Below are positions 18,975 to 27,907 of a stretch of 64,000 nucleotides of DNA, piece after piece. The translations under genes were made by a program, and so were the position numbers. The DNA comes from Jeongeupia sp. USM3 (GTDB taxonomy: Bacteria > Pseudomonadota > Gammaproteobacteria > Burkholderiales > Chitinibacteraceae). Below the pieces are notes generated by a model that worked only from the letters and a program-made list of their open reading frames with translations, had not been told where the DNA came from and did no database searches. Position 1 is the stretch's first letter, and each line of letters starts with the position of its first letter. The DNA lies in NCBI RefSeq assembly GCF_001808185.1, contig NZ_CP017668.1:310001-374000 (forward strand). Direction: 5' to 3'.

Positions 18975-19418
18975 ATGACCTACAAACAACCGGTTTCCGT
19001 ACTCGTCGTGATCCATACGCCCGAGTGCAAGGTGCTGCTGATCGAGCGGCGCGACTTCGCGAATGCGTGGCAGTCGGTCACCGGCAGCCGCGAGGGCGAC
19101 GAGGCGCTGGCGGAGACGGCCAGGCGCGAGGTGTGCGAGGAAACCGGTATCGACGCGGCCCTGTACCGGCTGGACGACTGGCAGCGCGTCAACGAGTACG
19201 AAATCTACGAGGTCTGGCGCCACCGCTACGCGCCCGGCGTGACGACCAACGCCGAGCACGTGTTCTCGCTCGAGGTGCCGGCCGAGCTGCCGGTCACGTT
19301 GTCGCCGGGCGAGCACGGCCGCTACCGCTGGGTCGACTGGTCGCAGGCCGCGGAAATGGTGTTCTCGCCATCGAACGCCGACGCGATCCGCATGCTGCCG
19401 GTGCGCACCGGCCACTGA
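18975..19418 (+). CDS. nudB: Dihydroneopterin triphosphate diphosphatase (NudB)
   Basis: Nudix hydrolase removing pyrophosphate from dihydroneopterin triphosphate in folate synthesis. The 147-residue protein opens MTYKQPVSVLVVIHTPE, very like E. coli NudB, and carries the Nudix box GSREGDEALAETARREVCEETGI (positions about 38-60) with the REVxEE core. ATG 18975 was chosen over 18960 by similarity to the family N-terminus. It starts 64 bp from the divergent sufS gene. Confidence 0.88.
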   Translation: MTYKQPVSVLVVIHTPECKVLLIERRDFANAWQSVTGSREGDEALAETARREVCEETGIDAALYRLDDWQRVNEYEIYEVWRHRYAPGVTTNAEHVFSLEVPAELPVTLSPGEHGRYRWVDWSQAAEMVFSPSNADAIRMLPVRTGH

Positions 19419-19422
19419 TCGC

Positions 19423-19620
19423 TCAGTCGTTTTCGGGCGGGTGGTCGGGGTCGTACAGATCGCCGATGTCATGGTCGAAAGGCTTCTGCAGCGTCACGTC
19501 GACCCGGCGTGCCTCTGGTGGCGGCGCCGTTGTCGTGTCGGTGTGCTTGCGCTCGTCGCGCTTGCGCACGGGCAGGTTGATGTGCAGGCCCTCGATGGGC
19601 TGCTTTTCTTCGAACACCAT
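19423..19620 (-). CDS. Small conserved-looking protein, function unknown
   Basis: Sixty-five residues starting MVFEEKQPIEGLHINLP and ending DLYDPDHPPEND, highly charged, with no membrane segment or signal. AGGAG lies seven bases before the ATG, which supports a real gene. It converges on nudB with a 4-bp gap. I do not recognise a family. Confidence 0.6.
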   Translation of the reverse strand: MVFEEKQPIEGLHINLPVRKRDERKHTDTTTAPPPEARRVDVTLQKPFDHDIGDLYDPDHPPEND

Positions 19621-19809
19621 ATCGACTCCTGGCTGGTTGAAACCGAAGGGCGATCTGCGGGCGGCTGCCCCTTGCCCATTCTACCCGCATGGCCGGGGCC
19701 GTTGCGACAGGCGGGCGATATGCGAAATCGCTATCGGGTTTGACCGGGCGCAAGGTTGGCGCCGGGTTGCGCGGGCACGATGGCCGTATCCAGCCAAAGG
19801 AGCGCCATC

Positions 19810-19926
19810 ATGCTCAAAGCCCAGTCGTCGCATTCCGCCATGGCAGTCACGCTGCTCAAGTTCAATGCACCGCTGATTGCCTGTGTGCTGATGTTGTTGC
19901 TGTATGCCGCCGGCCTGCTCGGCTGA
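19810..19926 (+). CDS. Short single-TM peptide (38 residues)
   Basis: ATG 19810 opens a 38-codon frame with a strong ribosome site (AAAGGAG) at good distance. The product has a polar start (MLKAQSSHSAM) and one hydrophobic segment (APLIACVLMLLLYAAGLLG) to the C-terminus, typical of small inner-membrane proteins. Too short to compare with families; expression is unproven. Confidence 0.5.
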   Translation: MLKAQSSHSAMAVTLLKFNAPLIACVLMLLLYAAGLLG

Positions 19927-20040
19927 GGCATTCGCCGGATCTTGGTTTGTTGTGATGCGGGGGTGCGGCGGGCGGGCGTGATAAGCTGGACATCATGTCC
20001 AGCATCAGGCCGCGGAGTGTTCGCGGCCGACCTCCAGATC

Positions 20041-20793
20041 GTGAACAAGCTGCGCGTTGCGAGTTACAACATCCACAAAGGGCTGTCGGCGTTCAATCGC
20101 CGGCTGGTCGTGCACGAGGTGCGGCATGCGCTCAAGAAGCTGTCGCCCGATCTCGTGTTCCTGCAGGAAGTGCAGGGCGCACACCGCTCGCACGCGCACC
20201 GCTTCGAAACCTGGCCCGACGAAGGCCAGCACCTGTACCTGGCCGGCGACGGGCTGACCGCCGCCTACGGCCGCAATGCCAACTATCAGCACGGCCATCA
20301 CGGCAATGCGCTGCTGTCACGGTTTCCGATCCGCAACTACTACAACCATGATCTGACGCTGCACCGCTTCGAGCAGCGCGGGCTGCTGCACTGCCAGCTT
20401 GATCTGCCGGACTGGAACCAGCCGCTGCACGCGCTGTGCGTCCACCTGAACCTGCTGGGGCACGACCGGCGCAAGCAGCTGGCGATGCTGGTCGATTTCA
20501 TCGGCAAGCGCATTCCGAAGAACGCCCCGATGGTGCTGGCCGGTGATTTCAACGACTGGCGGCGCGAGTCGACGCGCTTGCTCGGACACGAGCTCGGCGT
20601 CGTCGAGGCGTTCGAGGCGCTGCACGGCGATTCGGCACGGAGCTTTCCGGCCCGCATGCCGCTGCTGTCGCTCGACCGCGTCTACGTGCGCGGTTTCCAG
20701 ATCGAGGCCGCCGACGTCCTGAGTGGCGCGCCATGGGCGGCGCTGTCCGATCATGCGCCGCTGTATACGGTCCTGCACCGAGGGCAGGCATGA
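20041..20793 (+). CDS. Endonuclease/exonuclease/phosphatase-family protein
   Basis: A 250-residue EEP-superfamily protein, a metal-dependent phosphodiesterase fold. The key residues are visible as ASYNIHKG (Asn), VFLQEVQ (catalytic Glu), GDFNDW (Asp/Asn) and LSDHAPL (His). The GTG at 20041 is the likely start because family similarity begins there; an in-frame ATG-less extension to 19942 is probably leader. Its TGA overlaps the clsB ATG. In related bacteria this gene pairs with clsB, suggesting a role linked to phospholipids, though its substrate is not known to me. Confidence 0.85.
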   Translation: MNKLRVASYNIHKGLSAFNRRLVVHEVRHALKKLSPDLVFLQEVQGAHRSHAHRFETWPDEGQHLYLAGDGLTAAYGRNANYQHGHHGNALLSRFPIRNYYNHDLTLHRFEQRGLLHCQLDLPDWNQPLHALCVHLNLLGHDRRKQLAMLVDFIGKRIPKNAPMVLAGDFNDWRRESTRLLGHELGVVEAFEALHGDSARSFPARMPLLSLDRVYVRGFQIEAADVLSGAPWAALSDHAPLYTVLHRGQA

Positions 20794-21953
20794 CGGATTT
20801 CGTTCGCGGCAATCACCTGACGCTGCTGTACAACGGCGCCGATTTCTTTCCGGCGCTGATCGCGGCGATCGAATCGGCGCGGCGCGAAATCTATCTGGAA
20901 AGCTATCTGTTCGAAACCGACGCGGTCGGCATCGCGGTGATCGAGGCGCTGATGGCGGCGGCGCGACGCGGGGTGAGCGTGCAGATGCAGATCGACGGCT
21001 TCGGGGCGCGAAACTTCCCCGCCGGGTGGCAGGCGCGGCTGGGCGACGCCGGCGTCCGGCTGCTGTTCTTCCGGCCCGAGGTGGGACGCTTCTCGCTCAA
21101 CCGCCAGCGGCTCCGGCGGCTGCATCGCAAGCTGACGGTCGTCGACGGCCAGGTCGGTTTCATCGGCGGCATCAACATCCTGTCCGACGTCGACTCACCC
21201 GAACTGGCGCCGCGTTACGATTACTCGGTGAGGGTCAACGGGCCGCTGGTTGCGCAGATGCGCGAAACCGCCGACCGCGTCTGGCGCCATACCGCCTGGG
21301 TGCAGCTGCAGCCCGAGTGGGCCAGGACGCTACCGGCGCCGCCAAAGCCGATGAAGGCCGGGCAGAGCATCGCCAAGCTGGCGATTCGCGACAACTTCCG
21401 CAACCGCCACGCGATCGAGCAGGAGTACCTGCGCGCGATCGAGACCGCGCGCGACGAGATCATCATCGCCAACGCGTACTTCCTGCCGGGCTACCGCTTC
21501 CGTCACGCCTTGCTGCGTGCGGCCGAGCGCGGCGTCAGCGTCGTGCTGCTCTTGCAGGGGCGGGTCGATCATGCGCTGCTGCACTACGCCAGTCGCGGCT
21601 TCTACCACAGCTTCCTCAAGGCCGGCATCGAGATCTACGAATACCGCAAGGGGTTCATGCACGCCAAGGTTGCGGTCGTCGACCGCTACTGGGCAACGGT
21701 CGGTTCGAGCAATATCGATCCGTTCAGCCTGCTGCTGGCGCGCGAGGCCAATATCGTCGTGCGCGACCATGATCTGGCCGGCGCGCTGCGGGACGATCTG
21801 CAGCGCCGGCTCGACCATGATTCGGTGGCGATCGCGCCGGACGATCTGCGCCGCGGCCGCTGGTATTTCCGTATCCTGCCGTGGATCTCGCACGGCATCG
21901 TCCGGGTGCTGATGGCAATCAGCGGCTACGGCGGCCGGCGCTATCTGGAGTAA
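20790..21953 (+). CDS. clsB: Cardiolipin synthase B
   Basis: Phospholipase-D superfamily enzyme joining phosphatidyl groups to make cardiolipin at the inner membrane. The 387 residues have two HKD motifs, LHRKLTVVDGQVGFIGG near residue 113 and MHAKVAVVDRYWATVGSSN near 290. There are no N-terminal transmembrane helices, which separates ClsB from ClsA. It is coupled to the upstream EEP gene through an ATGA overlap, the same order as ybhP-clsB in E. coli. Confidence 0.92.
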   Translation: MTDFVRGNHLTLLYNGADFFPALIAAIESARREIYLESYLFETDAVGIAVIEALMAAARRGVSVQMQIDGFGARNFPAGWQARLGDAGVRLLFFRPEVGRFSLNRQRLRRLHRKLTVVDGQVGFIGGINILSDVDSPELAPRYDYSVRVNGPLVAQMRETADRVWRHTAWVQLQPEWARTLPAPPKPMKAGQSIAKLAIRDNFRNRHAIEQEYLRAIETARDEIIIANAYFLPGYRFRHALLRAAERGVSVVLLLQGRVDHALLHYASRGFYHSFLKAGIEIYEYRKGFMHAKVAVVDRYWATVGSSNIDPFSLLLAREANIVVRDHDLAGALRDDLQRRLDHDSVAIAPDDLRRGRWYFRILPWISHGIVRVLMAISGYGGRRYLE

Positions 21954-22058
21954 GCGCGGTCGGCGCCATCCCGCTGGCGGTGGCCGGCCAGCCGCGATGC
22001 ACGTGTCGCCTGCGGTTCGGTCCGTTTGGTGCCGAATTTCGCAGGCCGTGCCGGCGTG

Positions 22059-22856
22059 CTATTCGTCCTTGTTTCTGCGGTCGAACTCGAGCGTTGCGCG
22101 CAGGATGCCCCGGAGGATGTCGACCTCCTCCTGTTCAAGCCCGATGCGCTGGTACATCCGGCGCAGCCGCGGCATCAGCCGTTTCGGCGCCTTTGGGCGC
22201 AGGAAGCCGATCGTCGTCAGCGTTTCTTCCAGGTGCTGGTAGAACAGCTCGACATACTCATGGCTGGCCAGATTGCGCTGTTCTTCGAGGTGGCTGACGT
22301 CGTCGAGCAGGGTGGCGCGCAGCTCGTAGCACAGCACCTGTACCGCCTGCGCAAGGTTCAGGCTCGAGTAGTCCGGGTTGGTCGGGATCGTCACCCGGCG
22401 GTTGCACAGCTGGACTTCGTCGATCGTCAGGCCGCTCATCTCGGTGCCGAACACCAGCGCGATCTCGCCGCCGTGCCGGGCTTCGGCGACCAGTTCGGGC
22501 GCGAGCTGGCGAGGCGTCTGCAACGGCTGGGCCAGTTCGCGCCGGCGCGCGGTCATCGCGACCTGCAGCGTCGTGCCGGCAAGCGCTTCTTCCATCGAGC
22601 CGACGACAACGGCGTTGTCGAGCAGGTCGTGCGCGTTCGACGCCAGCGACACGGCCACTTCGGACGGAAACTCCTTCGGGTTGACGAGGTAGAGCCGGCT
22701 CAGGCCCATGGTTTTCATCGCCCGGGCGGTAGAGCCGATATTGCCCGGGTGCGAGGTGTGCGAGAGGATGACCCGAAAGCGCGCAAGCTGTTGATTGGCT
22801 TCGAGGTTGGCGGAGTGCGGAGCGGTCGGCGCGGTGCCGGAGGTCTTGGGATTCAT
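22059..22856 (-). CDS. trmJ: tRNA (cytidine/uridine-2'-O-)-methyltransferase TrmJ
   Basis: SPOUT-class methyltransferase for position 32 of the tRNA anticodon loop. The 265 residues carry the trefoil-knot motifs: HPGNIGSTARAMKTMGL near residue 35, LVFGTEMSGL near 130, and IPTNPDYSSLNLAQAVQVLCYEL near 155. The C-terminal helical extension is typical of TrmJ. ATG 22856 is preferred over the GTG one codon upstream. It is divergent from suhB, a common pairing. Confidence 0.94.
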   Translation of the reverse strand: MNPKTSGTAPTAPHSANLEANQQLARFRVILSHTSHPGNIGSTARAMKTMGLSRLYLVNPKEFPSEVAVSLASNAHDLLDNAVVVGSMEEALAGTTLQVAMTARRRELAQPLQTPRQLAPELVAEARHGGEIALVFGTEMSGLTIDEVQLCNRRVTIPTNPDYSSLNLAQAVQVLCYELRATLLDDVSHLEEQRNLASHEYVELFYQHLEETLTTIGFLRPKAPKRLMPRLRRMYQRIGLEQEEVDILRGILRATLEFDRRNKDE

Positions 22857-23008
22857 CACTGAGTTGGTTACAATGGGGGCCGATTTTCGATCTTTACAGG
22901 CGGATCCGGCGCACGCGCCCGATCGCAGACAATTTGCATCGCGTTGCTTGATGGCCTTTCCGGCCCGCGTTCCCGTCGATCCGCTGATGAACCGTACAGG
23001 AACCCGCC

Positions 23009-23794
23009 ATGCATCCGATGCTCAACACGGCCGTCCGCGCCGCCCGCCGTGCCGCCTCCGTCATCCAGCGCGCGTCGAACAATCTCGACCTGATCCAGCC
23101 GGAAAAGAAGGGCCACAACGACTTCGTCTCCGAAGTCGACCGGGCCGCCGAACAGGCCATCATCGAAACCATCCTCGAAGCCTACCCGCAGCACGCGATC
23201 ATCGCCGAAGAATCCGGCGCGCGCGGCAACTCGGAATACGTGTGGATCATCGATCCGCTCGATGGTACCACCAACTTCCTGCACGGTTTCCCGCAATACG
23301 CGGTCTCGATCGCGCTCGAACACCGCGGCGTGATCACTCAGGCCGTCGTCTACGACCCGAACCGCAACGACCTGTTCACCGCAACGCGTGGCGTCGGCGC
23401 CTTCCTTAACGACCGCCGCATCCGCGTGTCCAAGGTGCGCGACCTGTCGGATGCGCTGGTCGGCACCGGCTTCCCGTACACCAAGTTCGACAATCTCGAT
23501 GCCTACATGGCGATCTTCCGTGACATGGCGCAAAAAGCCGCCGGCGTGCGCCGCCCGGGTGCCGCTGCGCTGGATCTGGCCTATGTCGCCTGCGGCCGTT
23601 TCGACGGTTTCTTCGAGTTCGACCTCAAGCTCGTCGACATCGCCGCCGGTACGCTGCTGGTGCAGGAAGCCGGCGGCCTGGTGACCGACTTCGCGGGCGA
23701 GGAGAAATTCCTCGAGTCGGGCGACGTGCTCTGCGGCACGCCGCGCGTGTTCGGTCAGATGCTGCAGCTGATCAAGCAGCACAACATCAAGTAA
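23009..23794 (+). CDS. suhB: Inositol-1-monophosphatase / SuhB
   Basis: Mg-dependent phosphatase of the IMPase family. In proteobacteria SuhB also joins the NusA-NusG antitermination complex on rRNA operons. The 261 residues show the metal-binding sites EESG (near residue 69), DPLDGTTNFLHGFP (near 86) and the second Asp in LVDIAAGTLL. The last motif normally reads WDxAAG; here Trp is Val, while the metal-binding Asp is kept. The stop overlaps the start of the DUF3293-like gene (TAATG). Confidence 0.93.
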   Translation: MHPMLNTAVRAARRAASVIQRASNNLDLIQPEKKGHNDFVSEVDRAAEQAIIETILEAYPQHAIIAEESGARGNSEYVWIIDPLDGTTNFLHGFPQYAVSIALEHRGVITQAVVYDPNRNDLFTATRGVGAFLNDRRIRVSKVRDLSDALVGTGFPYTKFDNLDAYMAIFRDMAQKAAGVRRPGAAALDLAYVACGRFDGFFEFDLKLVDIAAGTLLVQEAGGLVTDFAGEEKFLESGDVLCGTPRVFGQMLQLIKQHNIK

Positions 23795-24237
23795 TGGACG
23801 CGGTCGAGCGCCAGCGCCTCGAAGCAGCCTACCGCGCCACGCGCTACGTGGTGCCGGCGCTGCAGCTGGGCCTGCGCATCGGCCGCCGCCATCCCGATCT
23901 GGACGCCGTGCTGCAACAGCACGGCGTTGTTGCGTGGGCCTTCGTCTCGGCGGCCAACCCGCGGTCGGTGGCGCTGTGCGAGCACGAAAACCGCGCCCGC
24001 CACCAGAACCTGACCGACACGCTGGCGCAATGTGGCGTGACCTGGTTCGACGGCATCGGTGAGCCGCTTGATGCGGGCTGGGCGCCGGAGTCGTCGGCGC
24101 TGGTCCTCGGTGTTTCTGCCGAGCGGGCGACGCAGCTCGGTCACGATTTCGACCAGTACGCGGTCGTATTCGGCGAGCTGGGCGGCGCAGCGCAGTTGCT
24201 GTGGTGTGTTCCGGTCATGGGCGGTGGCCGGATCTGA
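23794..24237 (+). CDS. DUF3293-like protein
   Basis: A 147-residue cytosolic protein resembling the DUF3293 family (AFVSAANPRSVALCEHENRARHQNL, then FDQYAVVFGE). The function is unknown. It is translationally coupled to suhB by a 1-bp TAATG overlap, so the two are expressed together. Confidence 0.75.
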   Translation: MDAVERQRLEAAYRATRYVVPALQLGLRIGRRHPDLDAVLQQHGVVAWAFVSAANPRSVALCEHENRARHQNLTDTLAQCGVTWFDGIGEPLDAGWAPESSALVLGVSAERATQLGHDFDQYAVVFGELGGAAQLLWCVPVMGGGRI

Positions 24238-24383
24238 ATGTGCGGGCGTCGTACGTCGCCCCGCATCAATACGAAAAATGCCTTTGTAATATTTTTGTTG
24301 ACTCCTCAAGTTGTCACGGCCGAAGCCGAATTAATGATGCGCGGCGCATAGACGTCGATGCATGACCACGAGGAGGTATACAG

Positions 24384-24809
24384 ATGAAGGCGCTTGTTTT
24401 TTCAGGGCTGGCCTTGGCCGCGGTTGCGACCGCGACGGGCAGCATTGCCGCCGGCGGCACCCTTACCTTTGTCGGGCAGGTCGTCGAAAGCCCTTGCTCC
24501 ATCGGGCACGCGACAACCTATAGCCTGGTTCCGGCGCCCAGATCGGCCCTTGCCGCTCCGGATACGCTGTTCCAGACGACGAACGTCTCGATGGAGATCG
24601 GCCATTGTGGTGCGCGCGCATCCACGGCCGCGCTCAGTCTGACCAGCATCAATTCATCCCTGCAGATTCGTGATGCACTCGGGAACAGCGTTGCAGCCGG
24701 GGAGGCCCGCCGGCTGCCTGTTTCGTCCGAACGTGCCTCGTTCCATGTCAGTCGCATCCCGGCCCAGACGGGCAGCGCCATGGCGATGCTGACGGTGGCC
24801 TACCAGTAA
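24384..24809 (+). CDS. Orphan fimbrial-subunit-like protein
   Basis: A 141-residue exported protein. The signal peptide (MKALVFSGLALAAVATATGS) is followed by GGTLTFVGQVVESPCSIG, the start of chaperone-usher pilins. A second cysteine (IGHCGARA) can form the pilin disulfide, and the protein ends MAMLTVAYQ, like a donor-strand acceptor subunit. GAGGAGG lies upstream. No chaperone, usher or other subunit is adjacent, so assembly would need genes elsewhere. Confidence 0.7.
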   Translation: MKALVFSGLALAAVATATGSIAAGGTLTFVGQVVESPCSIGHATTYSLVPAPRSALAAPDTLFQTTNVSMEIGHCGARASTAALSLTSINSSLQIRDALGNSVAAGEARRLPVSSERASFHVSRIPAQTGSAMAMLTVAYQ

Positions 24810-24817
24810 TCCGCAGG

Positions 24818-24853
24818 CGCCCCCGATTCCGCTGGGCGTCGGGGGCGTATTTT
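24818..24853 (+). terminator. Terminator after the pilin-like gene
   Basis: CGCCCCCGA pairs with TCGGGGGCG around a 12-nt loop and is followed by TATTTT. The stretch 24854-25031 holds nothing else recognisable. Confidence 0.75.
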
Positions 24854-25031
24854 CTGCGCTGCTAGGCCGTAATGGCGTGGCGAACCTCGGGTGGGTTCGG
24901 TTTCTGCGGCATTTCGTTTACTGCCGTTTGCCGACGTGCCGGGCAGGTTTCATGGGGTGGTTCATATCTACAGCGCTGAAGACTTGAGTGCCCCGTGTCT
25001 CGAGTTGAATATCCACACTCGTATCCACGCG

Positions 25032-25083
25032 CCAAAGAAAAAGCCCTTGTTTCTCAGTAAGTTACCAAGAAATCAAGGGCTTA
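25032..25083 (-). terminator. Stranded original terminator of tRNA-Ser
   Basis: On the minus strand AAGCCCTTG pairs with CAAGGGCTT, extended by an AGAAA/TTTCT inner stem, and ends in TTTTTCTTT. It lies just outside attL and resembles the terminator now downstream of the intact tRNA at 56250-56277. It was probably the tRNA's terminator before the island inserted. Confidence 0.65.
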
Positions 25084-25091
25084 TCGTATTC

Positions 25092-25105
25092 TGGCGGAGA
25101 GACGG
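25092..25105. repeat. Left attachment site (attL)
   Basis: TGGCGGAGAGACGG is identical to 56293-56306, which is the 3' end of tRNA-Ser(GGA) including CCA. Its distance from the tRNA (31.2 kb) and the adjacent integrase identify the island boundary. Confidence 0.88.
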
Positions 25106-25223
25106 ACCGCCATAATTCAGTCCGTGCATGTCCATGAACATCCATTTTCTGTGGCTACACTCTTTATTTTATTGGGTTTGTGTCCGCACGAGTCCATGGG
25201 TATCTGAATCGTTCTCTCGAAAA

Positions 25224-25262
25224 TGGCATACTGTGTGGCATACCAACTCGCCGAGTATGCCA
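25224..25262. repeat. Probable integrase arm-type sites, left end
   Basis: TGGCATAC occurs at 25224-25231 and 25236-25243, and inverted at 25255-25262. TGGCATACCAA recurs at 56229-56239 near the right end, with TGGCATGC at 56217-56224. Repeats near both island ends are what integrase arm-binding sites look like. The rightmost copy overlaps the integrase start, so integrase could repress itself. Confidence 0.5.
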
Positions 25263-26464
25263 TGGCCAACCTGACCGATGCCAAAGCCAGAAACATCAAA
25301 CCCGACGACTCAGCGCTGCCACACGGTGGGGTTACCGGTCTCGCCTTGCACCCTTCCGCGACGAAGGGACGGGGCAAGTGGGTGCTTCGTTATGTCAGTC
25401 CGGTCAGTGGCAAGCGCCGCAATGCGGGCTTGGGGAGCTACCCCGAGGTAGGGGTGGCCGAAGCCGGCAAAATGGGGCAGGCCATGCGTGAACAGCTGGC
25501 GCAGGGGATTGACCCACTGGATGCCAGAGCGAGCGAACTGGGTGCGCCGAGTGCTCCAACAATTCCGACGTTCAAGGAGGCCGCCGAGCGACTGCATGCG
25601 GAGTTGTTGCCAGGCTGGAAGAACGTCAAGCACGGCCAGCAATGGATCAACACCCTGACGCAGTATGCTTTCCCAAGCTTGGGTGCATTGCAGCTGGACC
25701 AGATTCAGCCCAAACACATTGCCGATGCGCTCCGGCCGCTCTGGCTCGACAAAGCGGAAACGGCAAGTCGTGTGAAGCAACGACTGCATGCCGTAATGGC
25801 TTGGGCCTGGGCGCATGGTTACTGCGCTGCCAATCCGGTCGACGTCGTCTCGTTCCTGCTGCCGCAGCAGCCCAGCAAAACAGTCCGTACGACCCATCAA
25901 CCCGCCATGCCTTGGCGGGATATTCCTGCGTTCGTTACTGCCCAGTTTCGTGGAAAGCAGAGTGACGTCAGCCGTCGGCTGCTCGAGTTCGTGATTCTGA
26001 CCGCCTGCCGCTCGGTCGAAGCACGTGGTATGACCTGGGACGAAATTGACTGGCGATATGCAGTCTGGACCGTTCCGGCCGAGAGAATGAAAGCCGGTCT
26101 CTTGCATCGCGTCCCACTCGCCGCGCAAGCGATTGCGCTTCTGAAGCAGCAGCAAGGTCAGCATGACGTGCTGATCTTTCCCTCGCCGCGTGATGGTGTC
26201 GTCCTGTCCGATATGGTGCTGACGTCCTTTCTTCGGCGTGCAGATGCTCATAGCGATATCCCCGGCCGGACTGCAACGGCACATGGTTTTCGCTCCAGCT
26301 TCCGCGACTGGTGCAGCGAACACGGTTATGACCGTGATCTGGCCGAACGGTCACTGGCCCATACCGTCAAGAACAAGGTCGAAGCGGCGTATCACCGTAC
26401 CGATTTGCTGGAGCAGCGCCGGCCATTAATGCAGGCTTGGGCGGACTACTTGGATTTCAAGTAG
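25262..26464 (+). CDS. int: P4-type tyrosine integrase
   Basis: A 400-residue site-specific recombinase. The N-terminal DUF4102-type arm-binding domain (MANLTDAKARNIKPDD, then LGSYPEVGVAEAG) is followed by a core-binding domain and the catalytic domain. Active-site residues visible are Arg in LTACRSVEARGMTWDEI, HGFR in TAHGFRSSFRDWC, the later His in ERSLAHTV, and the tyrosine in EAAYHRTDL. ATG 25262 is chosen by family similarity; the frame continues upstream to 25223. It points into the island from attL. Confidence 0.95.
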   Translation: MANLTDAKARNIKPDDSALPHGGVTGLALHPSATKGRGKWVLRYVSPVSGKRRNAGLGSYPEVGVAEAGKMGQAMREQLAQGIDPLDARASELGAPSAPTIPTFKEAAERLHAELLPGWKNVKHGQQWINTLTQYAFPSLGALQLDQIQPKHIADALRPLWLDKAETASRVKQRLHAVMAWAWAHGYCAANPVDVVSFLLPQQPSKTVRTTHQPAMPWRDIPAFVTAQFRGKQSDVSRRLLEFVILTACRSVEARGMTWDEIDWRYAVWTVPAERMKAGLLHRVPLAAQAIALLKQQQGQHDVLIFPSPRDGVVLSDMVLTSFLRRADAHSDIPGRTATAHGFRSSFRDWCSEHGYDRDLAERSLAHTVKNKVEAAYHRTDLLEQRRPLMQAWADYLDFK

Positions 26465-26483
26465 TTCGAATGGCGTTGAAGAT

Positions 26484-27338
26484 TTATTCCTTAGGTAAGC
26501 CATTTGTATGTGCATGCCTGACGAGGTACTCGACCATCTTTGTCATTGTCATGCCGTTTCGTTTGGCTAGTTCTGTTAGCTGATTCCTGGATTCGTCGGG
26601 TAACGCAAGGTTGGTTTGAATTTTTCCTTTCAGATTTTCCTTTGACTGCCGACGCTTCATTTCTTTTTTTATTTCATTGATGTAATAGAGCTTTTCGTTA
26701 GTGGTTAGCGTCGAAGTGTCGAAGCATCGTTGTAAATGCTCAATCTCTGTAAACTTCGATGTACCTCGTAGCAGGCGGTGATCAACTTTTTGAAGCCATT
26801 CCCAAGCCGCCTCGCACTTCTGTTTCTCATTATCTCCTTCGAACCATTTGTAATTTTTGTCTTCGCGCAAGTGCCGGTTCCATTGGTTTCTAATGCTCTC
26901 TAGGAATTTCCTTTTCTTTGAGATCGACTCCGACCAATAATCGAGTCGTGCAATAAATTCTTCTTTTTCGGGTAAGTGTGCGGGGCATTGAATATCGGGA
27001 ATGTCGCTGTTGCGCTTTATTTCGTGAAGAAGCCAGCTTATTTGTCGGCCGGTCTTGTCAATCCATCGTAAGTCGTGTTTTGGTACTTGAGTTGTCGTCC
27101 TGTCATTCTCAAGGAGAGTTGCAAACTCGTTCTTGTCGATTATTTCGGCCATTCGTTTATATGTTTCAACCGTGCCGAACCCGTCCAGGGGGAGGTCATC
27201 ACCTGAATGGCTAAGTTTGAGCCATATCCAAACTCGTTCTCGTTCATCCAGCTTCCACGAAGGAAGGCATCGCTTGAGTAGAGTCCATGCGAGAGGGTGT
27301 GCTTCCCTGTCATTACTATAGTCGCGAACTATTGTCAT
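26484..27338 (-). CDS. Unknown island protein with C-terminal ribbon-helix-helix-like segment
   Basis: A 284-residue, lysine-rich and tryptophan-rich cytosolic protein, encoded in DNA much more AT-rich than the core. The last 50 residues (KIQTNLALPDESRNQL, then TELAKRNGMTMTKMVEYL) look like a MetJ/Arc-type ribbon-helix-helix. The rest, with a probable coiled segment near residues 120-180, matches nothing I recognise. It converges on the integrase gene. It may be an island-specific regulator; that is a guess from the C-terminus. Confidence 0.65.
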   Translation of the reverse strand: MTIVRDYSNDREAHPLAWTLLKRCLPSWKLDERERVWIWLKLSHSGDDLPLDGFGTVETYKRMAEIIDKNEFATLLENDRTTTQVPKHDLRWIDKTGRQISWLLHEIKRNSDIPDIQCPAHLPEKEEFIARLDYWSESISKKRKFLESIRNQWNRHLREDKNYKWFEGDNEKQKCEAAWEWLQKVDHRLLRGTSKFTEIEHLQRCFDTSTLTTNEKLYYINEIKKEMKRRQSKENLKGKIQTNLALPDESRNQLTELAKRNGMTMTKMVEYLVRHAHTNGLPKE

Positions 27339-27677
27339 GTGTTTTTCGTTTGTTTTTTTGGATGGTGACCGAGGTCAAGAGTTGGTGCAATGCTGTTCTT
27401 TCGTGCAGGAAATATATCGCTTCTAGTGTGAGAAATGCAAAAAAAATACATAAGAAATGCATGGGAAATATACTAGAAATATATCAAATTTTCTGTGGTA
27501 ATTAACTAGACATCTGCTGGTTTTTCCTAGCTTCTGCTGCACTTGCAGTGGGCATCCTGTCTGCTTAAGAGTGCGCTCCAGCCTTGAGGTGCAGCTGGGC
27601 TCTTCCGCTGCCGTCCCGCTACGTAAAAAAGTAGTGCCGCCCCGGATGGTCTGGACCCACCAGACAGGAGCGACACC
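27339..27677. other. AT-rich intergenic region
   Basis: About 340 bp between the divergent RHH-like gene and alpA. It should hold both promoters. I see no gene with a credible ribosome site. Confidence 0.5.
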
Positions 27678-27863
27678 ATGCACCTCATCCGCCTTGCCGA
27701 CGTCATGCAAAAAACCAGCTTGCGTCGATCGACCATCTACAAGTACATCGCAGTCAACGCGTTCCCGAGGCCTGTACCAATAGGCGGTGGCCGCGTGGCT
27801 TGGGTAGATGCGGAGATCGACGACTGGGTCGTTGAAAAAATCAAGGCGCGTGACGCCTCGTAA
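27678..27863 (+). CDS. alpA: AlpA-family regulator
   Basis: A 61-residue MerR-like helix-turn-helix protein of the AlpA family found in P4-type prophages and islands, where it often activates excision or integrase expression. Motifs are LADVMQKTSLRRSTIYKYI and FPRPVPIGGGRVAWVDAEIDDWV. CAGGAG precedes the ATG. It is 1.2 kb from the integrase and just upstream of the replication region. Confidence 0.9.
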   Translation: MHLIRLADVMQKTSLRRSTIYKYIAVNAFPRPVPIGGGRVAWVDAEIDDWVVEKIKARDAS

Positions 27864-27878
27864 TTTGACAGCAAAGCA

Positions 27879-27907
27879 CCAATCGAGAGGGGTTCCCTCT
27901 CGATTGG
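27879..27907 (+). terminator. Strong hairpin after alpA
   Basis: CCAATCGAGAGGG and CCCTCTCGATTGG form a perfect 13-bp stem with a 3-nt loop, 16 bp past the alpA stop. The T-run after it is short, so it could be a terminator or an mRNA-stabilising stem. Confidence 0.7.

Noticed and set aside
23560..23680. Loss of SuhB activity due to the WD-to-VD change
   Set aside because: The metal-binding Asp is kept and all other motifs are intact; probably a lineage variant.
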